This document shows, piece after piece, positions 1 through 5,368 of a stretch of DNA of 6,836 nucleotides. Made by a program: the position numbers and the translations under genes. The stretch covers positions 2,144 through 8,979 of the forward strand of contig JANWZH010000003.1 in the NCBI GenBank assembly GCA_025054755.1, written 5' to 3'. Source of the DNA: Patescibacteria group bacterium (GTDB taxonomy: Bacteria > Patescibacteriota > Minisyncoccia > UBA6257 > 2-01-FULL-56-20). The first letter of the stretch is position 1. Every line of letters begins with the position of its first letter. Below the pieces are notes generated by a model. It was not told the origin of the DNA and did no database searches. It was given only the letters and a program-made list of their open reading frames with translations.

Positions 1-128
1 TTATGGATTTGATGTTATATGATATTAAATTTAGGCAATGATGTTTAAATTATAGAAAAATTGAGATAAAAAAACAAGATAGGTAAATAAAAAATAAATT
101 TAAATTATTTAGATTAAAATAAATATTG

Positions 129-134
129 TATAAT
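129..134 (+). promoter_or_regulatory. Putative -10 box of the five-gene operon
   Basis: A perfect TATAAT hexamer lies 63 bp before the ATG at 198 and is the only good promoter element upstream of the plus-strand gene array. It would place the transcription start near 140-141 and give a leader of about 57 nt. No convincing TTGACA-like -35 element is visible at 16-18 bp spacing (the region reads TTATTT-like), so the call rests on the -10 box and its position. In such AT-rich DNA a chance TATAAT is plausible. Confidence 0.4.
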
Positions 135-146
135 AATTCTAGAATT
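135..146. repeat. Perfect 12-bp palindrome at the predicted transcription start
   Basis: AATTCTAGAATT is a perfect palindrome directly abutting the TATAAT box and covering the predicted +1. Beyond a 2-nt interruption the symmetry continues with TATA on both sides (129-132 and 147-150), so the -10 box itself falls inside the larger imperfect dyad. This is where an operator would be expected, but no known operator consensus is recognised. The palindrome is seen directly; a regulatory role is inference. Confidence 0.4.
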
Positions 147-197
147 TATAATTTTTAAATAATTTCAAATTCAAACAATTTAATTTATTTTTTGATT

Positions 198-737
198 ATG
201 ATTCAAATTAATGAATGGCTACCAAATCCTATAGGCAAAGATTCTAAAAATGAATGGATTGAAATTTATAATAATTCTAACCAAAAAATAAATTTAAATA
301 ATTGGACTATTGTTTCAGGAACAAAATCATATAAAATTAAAAACAAAGCTATTGAACCATATTCCTTTCTAGTTTTATATCAAAAAGAAACTAAATTGAA
401 TTTATTAAATAAAAATGGCGAGCTTAAACTTTTTGATAATCAAGGGAATTTAATTGATCAAATTAATTTTTTTGGCAAAGCTCCAGACGGTCAAAGCTTT
501 AGTCGTTTTGATAAAAAATGGATGTTTACTGAGCCAACTCCTTATAAAATTAATCAAAAAAATAATTTTCAAATGGCACAAATTATAAATAATAAGTATC
601 CAGAAAATATTCCATTAAACAAAATTGAAAATTATAATTTTATTTTAATTGGAACATTAATTGCTATTTTACTATCTTTAATATTTTGGTATATTATTAA
701 AAACAATGATGATCTTAAAAACATTTTCTTCAAATGA
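198..737 (+). CDS. Lamin-tail-domain protein with C-terminal membrane anchor
   Basis: A 179-residue protein. Residues about 3-115 match the lamin tail domain (LTD), an Ig-like beta fold found in many bacterial surface proteins: it opens with INEWLPNPIG then EWIEIYN, and closes with APDGQSFSR, a tryptophan at 108 and TEPTP, the family's usual ending. Residues about 147-167 form one strong hydrophobic helix followed by a short lysine-containing tail, so the protein looks tail-anchored. ATG at 198 is preferred; an in-frame TTG at 192 would add two residues, and an in-frame stop at 156-158 blocks any longer form with a normal start codon. Oddly, there is no signal peptide: the LTD begins at about residue 3, whereas secreted LTD proteins normally carry one. 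First gene of the operon; its end overlaps tsaE by 32 bp. The molecular role is unknown; binding or a structural surface role is inference. Confidence 0.8.
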   Translation: MIQINEWLPNPIGKDSKNEWIEIYNNSNQKINLNNWTIVSGTKSYKIKNKAIEPYSFLVLYQKETKLNLLNKNGELKLFDNQGNLIDQINFFGKAPDGQSFSRFDKKWMFTEPTPYKINQKNNFQMAQIINNKYPENIPLNKIENYNFILIGTLIAILLSLIFWYIIKNNDDLKNIFFK

Positions 738-1173
738 AACTAAAAAAATTGCCAAAAATTTAACTCAAAAAATAATTAATAAATATGAAAATATTAAAAA
801 TGAAAATGCGTTAATATTTGCTTTAATTGGTCAACTTGGAACAGGCAAAACAACATTTGTTTCCGGTTTTTTAAAAGGATTAAATATTAAAAAACCATCT
901 CCTAGTCCAACATTTATTTTAATGCGTCGTAAAAAAATTAATCATAAATTTTTTAAAAATTTATATCATATTGATGCTTATCGAATTAAAAACAACAAAG
1001 AATTATTAAATTTAAATTTAAAAGAAATTTTAAACAATCCTCAAAATATTGTTTTAATAGAATGGGCTAATAAAATCGAAAATATTTTACCAGCCAATAC
1101 AATTCAAATTCATTTTTATCATGGAAAATTTGAAAATGAAAGAAAAATTATTTTAAAAAATATTACTTTATAG
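706..1173 (+). CDS. tsaE: tRNA threonylcarbamoyladenosine biosynthesis ATPase TsaE
   Basis: TsaE is the small cytoplasmic P-loop ATPase that works with TsaB and TsaD to transfer threonylcarbamoyl to A37 of tRNAs reading ANN codons (t6A). The 155-residue product has the usual family length and landmarks: an N-terminal helix starting TFSSNETKKIAKNL (residues 6-19), Walker A GQLGTGKT at 42-49, SPSPTFIL at 65-72, LYHIDAYRI at 86-94 with the conserved aspartate D90, and VLIEW at 116-120. Two adjacent ATGs, 706 and 709, can serve as start; both lie inside the upstream gene, and the next methionine falls after the Walker A, so the overlap is genuine and suggests translational coupling. The exonuclease gene follows after 12 bp. 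The partners tsaB, tsaC and tsaD are not in the window. Confidence 0.95.
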   Translation: MMILKTFSSNETKKIAKNLTQKIINKYENIKNENALIFALIGQLGTGKTTFVSGFLKGLNIKKPSPSPTFILMRRKKINHKFFKNLYHIDAYRIKNNKELLNLNLKEILNNPQNIVLIEWANKIENILPANTIQIHFYHGKFENERKIILKNITL

Positions 1174-1185
1174 TAAAATCATTTT

Positions 1186-2112
1186 ATGAAAAATTTATTT
1201 TTAATTGATGCTAATTCGCTAATTCATAGAACCTTTCATGCTTTGCCACCCCTAAATTCTAAAGATGGTGCGCCAACTAATGCTTTATATGGATTATCAA
1301 GCATTCTTTTATCTATATTAAAAAATAAACCTGATTTTTGCGCCGCTTGTTTTGATAGGCCAGAACCAACATTTAGAAAAAAAGAGTTTGAAAAATATAA
1401 ATCTCAAAGGCCAAAAGCACCAGATGAACTAATTTCTCAAATAATTGAAGCCCACAACTTATTTGAAGCATTTAATATAAAATTTTTTGAACAACCAGGT
1501 TTTGAGGCAGATGACTTAATTGCTTCTTTAACTGAAAAATTTAAAAACGAACCCAATTTAAAAATAATAATTTTAACCGGAGATCGAGATGCTTTTCAAT
1601 TAATTGAAGACGAAAAAGTCATTGTACGCATTTTTAAAAAAGGCATTAGCGAGGTTGAAGATTATACTCAAAAAACAATTTTAGAAAAATTTCAAATTTT
1701 ACCAGAACAAATTATTGATTTTAAGGCTCTAGTTGGCGATCCATCAGATAATATTCCAGGGATAAATGGTATTGGACCCAAAAGCGCGATTGAGCTTTTA
1801 AAACAATTTAAAAATTTAGAAAATTTATTTATAAATCAAAAAAAAATGCCAGAAAACTTAAAAAATAAATTAATTAAAAATAAAGAAAACGTTTTGTTAT
1901 ATAAAAAACTTATAACTTTAAATAAAAATTTAGAAATTAATATTAAATTAGATAATCTTAAATTTGACCCTCAGCTTGATAAAATTATTAATTATTTTGA
2001 AAAATTTAATTTTAAAACTTTAATCAAAAGATTATATAATATAAATGATAACCAAAAATTAATTAAAAACGATAATGAAAATAAGAAAATAAAACAATCT
2101 TCCATGTTTTAA
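1186..2112 (+). CDS. Stand-alone 5'-3' exonuclease (Pol I N-domain / FEN type)
   Basis: A 308-residue structure-specific 5' nuclease equivalent to the N-terminal domain of DNA polymerase I, without proofreading or polymerase domains; a stop follows directly. In replication and repair such enzymes remove RNA primers and 5' flaps. The PIN-like core carries the metal ligands expected of the family: D8 (LIDANSLIHR), D57 (CFDRPEPTFR), E107/D109/D110 (FEADDL) and D133/D135 (TGDRD). The helix-3-turn-helix DNA-binding segment follows at 184-199 (GDPSDNIPGINGIGPK, with D185 and D188), so all key acidic residues appear intact. The C-terminus, about residues 287-308, is a Lys/Asn-rich low-complexity tail ending QSSMF, resembling a beta-clamp-binding peptide. 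It sits 12 bp after tsaE and 33 bp before the kinase gene. Whether the genome also encodes a full polA cannot be seen here. Confidence 0.93.
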   Translation: MKNLFLIDANSLIHRTFHALPPLNSKDGAPTNALYGLSSILLSILKNKPDFCAACFDRPEPTFRKKEFEKYKSQRPKAPDELISQIIEAHNLFEAFNIKFFEQPGFEADDLIASLTEKFKNEPNLKIIILTGDRDAFQLIEDEKVIVRIFKKGISEVEDYTQKTILEKFQILPEQIIDFKALVGDPSDNIPGINGIGPKSAIELLKQFKNLENLFINQKKMPENLKNKLIKNKENVLLYKKLITLNKNLEINIKLDNLKFDPQLDKIINYFEKFNFKTLIKRLYNINDNQKLIKNDNENKKIKQSSMF

Positions 2113-2142
2113 ATTTTAATTTATTAAGTTATAATTAAAATT
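2112..2142. repeat. AT-only inverted repeat between exonuclease and kinase genes
   Basis: A 10-bp arm AATTTTAATT (2112-2121) is complemented exactly by AATTAAAATT (2133-2142) across an 11-nt loop. It begins at the last base of the exonuclease stop codon and ends 3 bp before the kinase ATG. It could form a weak hairpin near the kinase start or attenuate transcription, but with no G-C pairs and no clear T-tract it is a poor terminator. The inverted repeat is seen; function is inference. Confidence 0.3.
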
Positions 2143-2145
2143 AAT

Positions 2146-3447
2146 ATGATATACATTAAAAAATACTGGCATTTTATTTTAAGTTTTTTTTCTATCATTA
2201 TAATTTTAATTTTTAATATTATTTATTTAAACAACTGGGCTCTAAATATTATTTTTTTCTCTTTTGTTTTCGCAACAATATTTCTAATTTTAGGAATTAA
2301 AAAAATAAATACTAAAGCTACATATGAAGTTAACCAAAATGAATTTCAAAAAATAATCGAAGTAATTGATGTTGGAATTATAATTTATAATATAAATTTT
2401 GAAATTCAATATTTTAATCAAGCTGCCGAAAAAACTTTTCAAATTCAAGCTTCTGATATTTTAGGTAAAAAAATTACAGTACAAGATGCTCAAAATGAAA
2501 AATTACAAAGATTAGTTCAAGTTATTTTTCCATCTCTTGCTCCGGTAGTAATTTTAAAATCTAAAGAAGGAGAAGAACCAATAATAACCGATGTCTCTTT
2601 TTCTGAGCCAGATTTATTTTTAACTACATTAACTGCTAAATTAAAAGACGAGCAAGAAAATGTTTATGGATTTATAAAAATAGTTCACGATAAAACATTA
2701 GAAATAAAACTTTTAAAATCTAAAAGTGAATTTGTTACTATTGCTTCTCATCAATTCAGAACTCCAGTTAACGAAGTAAAATGGGCCCTAGAATCAATTC
2801 TTTCCGATCAAACATTAAATAACAATTTGAAAGAATTAATAATCAGATCTCTAAAATCTGTTAAGAAATTAGAAAATTTAATTGAAAATTTATTAAATAT
2901 TTCTAAGATTGAAGAAGGCAGATTTGGATATAATTTTAAAGAAGTTGATTATTTAAATTTTGTTAAAGAAATTCTTTCAGAATTTTTGCCACAAATTCAA
3001 AAATATAATATAGAGCTTTATTTAAATTCTCCACAAGAAAATCTTCCTAAAATTTATATTGATCAACAAAAAATATATATGGTTTTTTCTAATTTAATAG
3101 ACAATGCCTTAAAATATAACGTATCTAACGGCAGAATTATTGTAAAAATTAAAAAATCTGAAGATGATCAATTTATTGAAACAACTGTAGAAGATACAGG
3201 AATAGGAATTCCGCAAGAAGAATTAAAAAATATATTTACAAAATTTTTTAGAGCCTCTACTGCATCAAAAATTGACACTGAGGGATCGGGGCTTGGACTT
3301 TATGTTGCTAAAAAAATAATTCAAGCTCATGGCGGAAAAATTTGGGCAGAATCAGAATTACAACGTGGCACAAAAATAACTTTTATTTTGCCAATTAATC
3401 CAGAATTAATACCTAAAAAAGAAATTCCATTGCTTGATATTAGTTAA
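2146..3447 (+). CDS. Membrane-bound PAS-domain sensor histidine kinase
   Basis: A 433-residue two-component sensor kinase. Two hydrophobic helices (about 9-28 and 32-50) form an N-terminal hairpin with almost no extracytoplasmic loop, so input is probably sensed in the membrane or cytoplasm. A PAS domain follows, about 66-185 (IIEVIDVGIIIYN, then NQAAEKTF). The dimerisation domain has its H-box at 196-208 with phospho-acceptor H202 in SHQFRTP; the residue after the histidine is Gln rather than the usual Glu/Asp. The catalytic ATPase domain has an N-box around 316-320 (NLIDN, then ALKYN), G1 DTGIGIP (350-356), F-box FTKFF (364-368) and G2 GSGLGL (380-385), all intact. No response regulator gene is adjacent, so this is an orphan kinase and its signal is unknown. 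It sits between replication genes, 33 bp after the exonuclease gene and 8 bp before holA. No Shine-Dalgarno is visible before the ATG. Confidence 0.93.
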   Translation: MIYIKKYWHFILSFFSIIIILIFNIIYLNNWALNIIFFSFVFATIFLILGIKKINTKATYEVNQNEFQKIIEVIDVGIIIYNINFEIQYFNQAAEKTFQIQASDILGKKITVQDAQNEKLQRLVQVIFPSLAPVVILKSKEGEEPIITDVSFSEPDLFLTTLTAKLKDEQENVYGFIKIVHDKTLEIKLLKSKSEFVTIASHQFRTPVNEVKWALESILSDQTLNNNLKELIIRSLKSVKKLENLIENLLNISKIEEGRFGYNFKEVDYLNFVKEILSEFLPQIQKYNIELYLNSPQENLPKIYIDQQKIYMVFSNLIDNALKYNVSNGRIIVKIKKSEDDQFIETTVEDTGIGIPQEELKNIFTKFFRASTASKIDTEGSGLGLYVAKKIIQAHGGKIWAESELQRGTKITFILPINPELIPKKEIPLLDIS

Positions 3448-3455
3448 GTTAAAAA

Positions 3456-4235
3456 ATGATTATTTATATTTATGTCGAAGACAACTGGAGAGCAATTCAA
3501 AGAAAAAACGAACTTATTCAAAAATTTAATGAAAAGCATCCTAAATCAATTATTAATATTTTTGATTTAGAAGAAAATCATAATTTGGAACAACTTTTAA
3601 ATTTTTTAGAAAATCAATCATTATTTACCCAAAAAAAATTAGGCATAGTTTATAATTTATTTAAATTAAATCAAAAGGAAATAATTACTAAAATTAAATC
3701 TATTTTAAATGATCAAAATACTTATATTTTAATTTATGAACAAAATAAGCCACCAAAAATTTTTAATTTTTTAACTAAAAAACCAACTATTTTTGAAAAT
3801 TTTGAAATATTGAAAGGTAAAAAATGGTTAAATTTTGCAACACAAGAAATTCAAAAAAGAAATCTTATCTTAAGCAATGAGGCTCTTAATACTTTAAATT
3901 TAATATATGAAGGAAATAGTTTTGGATTTATCAATGAAATTGAAAAAATTTCGTTATTAAATAAAAAAAATATTGATCAAAATGATTTAATTAATATTAA
4001 TATCGAAATTTCTCCAAATTTCTGGAATTTATTAAATCAACTTAAAAATAAAAATTTATCATTAAGACTTCAAGCTTTTGAAAGAATAATAAGCCTTAAA
4101 GAACCATTAGGGAAAATATTTAATATTTTATCTTATAATTGGCCAGAAAAAATTGATAATTTTGCAAAATATGATTTAGCAATTAAATCTGGAAAAATAG
4201 AATATGAAGAAGCTTTGTTAGATTCTATTTTATAA
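3456..4235 (+). CDS. holA: DNA polymerase III subunit delta (clamp loader), short form
   Basis: Delta is the clamp-loader subunit that opens the beta sliding clamp. The 259-residue protein is diverged but keeps the family pattern. It starts IYIYVEDNWRAIQRKNEL, the delta nucleotide-fold start in which the P-loop is degenerate. QSLFTQKKLGIVYN at 54-67 contains L56-F57, corresponding to the Leu-Phe wedge of E. coli delta that binds beta. Domain II has KKWLNFATQEIQKRNLILSN (122-141) and the helix around INEIEKISLL (159-168). The C-terminal DLAIKSGKIEYEEALLDSIL (240-259) is a near-textbook delta ending. Typical delta is about 320-345 residues; the loss seems to fall in the C-terminal collar domain between about 222 and 239, where the usual QFRLLL/HPF section is missing. 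It is the last gene of the operon and ends 7 bp from the convergent tRNA gene. Identity is judged from motifs alone. Confidence 0.85.
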   Translation: MIIYIYVEDNWRAIQRKNELIQKFNEKHPKSIINIFDLEENHNLEQLLNFLENQSLFTQKKLGIVYNLFKLNQKEIITKIKSILNDQNTYILIYEQNKPPKIFNFLTKKPTIFENFEILKGKKWLNFATQEIQKRNLILSNEALNTLNLIYEGNSFGFINEIEKISLLNKKNIDQNDLININIEISPNFWNLLNQLKNKNLSLRLQAFERIISLKEPLGKIFNILSYNWPEKIDNFAKYDLAIKSGKIEYEEALLDSIL

Positions 4236-4242
4236 AATTATG

Positions 4243-4317
4243 CGCGGCGGACCGGATTTGAACCGGCGACCTCCCGCGTGACAGGCGGGCGTTCTAACCA
4301 GACTGAACTACCGCCGC
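4243..4317 (-). tRNA. tRNA-Asp (anticodon GUC)
   Basis: The minus strand folds into a complete 75-nt cloverleaf. The acceptor stem is GCGGCGG/CCGCCGC; position 8 is T and 9 is A; the D arm is GTTC/GAAC with GG in the loop; the anticodon stem CCCGC/GCGGG encloses CTGTCAC with anticodon GTC at 4282-4280; the variable loop is AGGTC; the T arm GCCGG/CCGGT encloses TTCAAAT with one G-U pair. The discriminator base is G, as expected for tRNA-Asp. The 3' CCA is not encoded (G73 is followed by CAT), so it must be added by a CCA-adding enzyme. The gene is strikingly GC-rich against its surroundings, as structural RNAs are in AT-rich genomes. It lies downstream of two pilin genes on the same strand and could be co-transcribed with them or use its own weak promoter. 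Confidence 0.97.
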
Positions 4318-4334
4318 ATAATTCAAATATAATA

Positions 4335-4352
4335 AATCATAATAATCATAAT
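4335..4352. repeat. 9-bp tandem direct repeat upstream of tRNA-Asp
   Basis: AATCATAAT occurs twice back to back (ATTATGATT twice on the minus strand), 18 bp before the tRNA 5' end. A TATTAT sequence on the minus strand (4334-4329) at the edge of the repeat could act as a -10 box for the tRNA. Minus-strand transcripts leaving the upstream pilin gene would also pass a nine-T run (4361-4353), although no GC-containing hairpin precedes it. Function is speculative. Confidence 0.3.
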
Positions 4353-4381
4353 AAAAAAAAATTAAAAAATCAATTAAGTTA

Positions 4382-4753
4382 TTAAAAAGACATTTGAAAA
4401 GCTCTTGAGATATCTAAAGATCTGCCTTTGCCAATAATGTATTTTGTATTATTATCAGAACAAGATATTAAATTTTTATTAGCATCAAAACATTCTGTTG
4501 TAGATGTTGCACCATTATTTAATTTTGGAGCAATTGCTCCAACTTTACCAGCAAATTGATAAAAACCCCACTCTAATGCAGCATCAGCAGCATAAATTGC
4601 TTTAGCTGAATCAGCTAAATTTCTAGCTTGCCTTAATTGATTTAAAATTAAAATTCCGCCAATTAAACTTGAAATCATCATTACTCCCCCCAAGGCCAAA
4701 GAGACAACAATCATAACTTGTCCATCTTTATTATTTTTAAAAAAATTAAACAT
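4382..4753 (-). CDS. PilX-like minor pilin / pilus-assembly protein
   Basis: A 123-residue protein with a short polar, lysine-bearing leader ending in Gly-11, then a long hydrophobic helix (about 12-38, QVMIVVSLALGGVMM onward) and an amphipathic extension (NQLRQARNLADSAKAIYAADAALEWGFYQ, 38-66). This is the architecture of PilX-type minor pilins, in which the +1 Phe and +5 Glu of classical pilins are absent. The small C-terminal part contains a Cys pair (C88, C98) that could form a disulfide outside the cell, and ends in a beta strand, SRAFQMSF. It probably sits at the pilus tip or in assembly complexes of a type IV pilus; cleavage by PilD is inferred. It follows the prepilin gene by 15 bp, forming a pair. 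No closer family could be named. Confidence 0.75.
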   Translation of the reverse strand: MFNFFKNNKDGQVMIVVSLALGGVMMISSLIGGILILNQLRQARNLADSAKAIYAADAALEWGFYQFAGKVGAIAPKLNNGATSTTECFDANKNLISCSDNNTKYIIGKGRSLDISRAFQMSF

Positions 4754-4768
4754 TTTTTAATTATTAAA

Positions 4769-5293
4769 TTAACTATCTAAAACTCTCGAACTAATTGTAG
4801 TTTGAATATTACTAATAATATTAGAAGTTGTCTTATCTTTAGGAGAAATTCCTATTAAAATTGTAATTTTAGGCTGCTTATTATCTCCCTGCAATATTCC
4901 ATCTATATAAAATCTTAAATATTGAACACTAATATTGTTTGCAATAATTTGTTTTGATTGGTTTGCGCCAATTTGCCTTTCAATATTATTATTACTAAAT
5001 TTATAAACCACATTTTGGCCATAAGCATTAGTAAAAGATAATTGATTAGAATAACATGGATAATTTTGACATTGAGATATAAAATTAAATCCTGTTCTAA
5101 TTTCGCGAGACATTTGCTCTAAAACCAAACTAATATTATTGTTCATATTCATTAAAAAAATTGCTTGTCTCTGCGATTTTAAAGCAGAAGAAAAACCTCC
5201 AATAGCAATACTAATAATTACAATAAAAGAAGATATAGCAACCAACAATTCAATTAATGTAAAACCATTATTTTTAATAATTATATTTTTCAT
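4769..5293 (-). CDS. Type IV prepilin, PilW/GspJ-like minor pilin
   Basis: A 174-residue prepilin with a textbook class III signal: leader MKNIIIKNNG, cleavage expected after G10, then FTLIELLVAI with F11 at +1 and E15 at +5, and a hydrophobic helix to about residue 35. The prepilin peptidase PilD would cut the leader and N-methylate F11. The following helix (QRQAIFLMNMNNNISLVLEQMSREIRTG) and beta-rich C-terminal part resemble PilW/GspJ-type minor pilins. C75 and C80 are close enough for a small disulfide loop. It is the first gene of the minus-strand unit with the PilX-like gene 15 bp downstream, consistent with minor pilins that prime pilus assembly, used for attachment, twitching or DNA uptake. 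The assembly ATPase, platform protein and PilD are not in the window. No Shine-Dalgarno is seen before its ATG. Confidence 0.85.
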   Translation of the reverse strand: MKNIIIKNNGFTLIELLVAISSFIVIISIAIGGFSSALKSQRQAIFLMNMNNNISLVLEQMSREIRTGFNFISQCQNYPCYSNQLSFTNAYGQNVVYKFSNNNIERQIGANQSKQIIANNISVQYLRFYIDGILQGDNKQPKITILIGISPKDKTTSNIISNIQTTISSRVLDS

Positions 5294-5316
5294 TAAGTTT
5301 ATTTTAATATAAATTA

Positions 5317-5322
5317 ATTATA
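5317..5322 (-). promoter_or_regulatory. Putative -10 box of the pilin operon
   Basis: The minus strand reads TATAAT here, 23 bp before the pilin ATG (5293-5291), giving a predicted start near 5310 and a leader of about 17 nt. No good -35 hexamer is visible. It lies in the 75-bp spacer shared with the divergent recombinase gene. AT-richness makes chance matches likely. Confidence 0.35.
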
Positions 5323-5356
5323 ATTACAAAAATATTTAAAAAATAAAAAAATGTCG

Positions 5357-5362
5357 TAAAAT
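5357..5362 (+). promoter_or_regulatory. Putative -10 box of the Xer gene, possibly leaderless
   Basis: TAAAAT ends 6 bp before the ATG of the recombinase gene at 5369. If used, transcription would start at about the A of the ATG and give a leaderless mRNA, which would fit the missing Shine-Dalgarno. No -35 element is recognisable, so this is weak. Confidence 0.25.
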
Positions 5363-5368
5363 ATTTAT

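Noticed and set aside
3..41. Short plus-strand frame reading MDLMLYDIKFRQ then stop; possible tail of a gene starting before the window
   Set aside because: Only 12 codons are visible with no recognisable motif. Other frames here are quickly closed and nothing else supports a gene between 1 and 197.
735..743. TGA stop of the lamin-tail gene read as Gly (code 25), extending to TAA at 741
   Set aside because: No gene in the window has an internal in-frame TGA and glycines are encoded by GGN throughout, so the standard code fits and TGA is a stop.
4335..4352. Start of a CRISPR-like or satellite array
   Set aside because: Only two copies of a 9-bp AT-rich unit without spacers; most simply a small tandem duplication in low-complexity DNA.
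5294..5368. dif-like recombination site or attachment site beside the Xer gene
   Set aside because: The spacer and the ends of the gene contain no 28-bp arrangement resembling known dif arms, and no flanking direct repeats or cargo genes suggest an integrated element.
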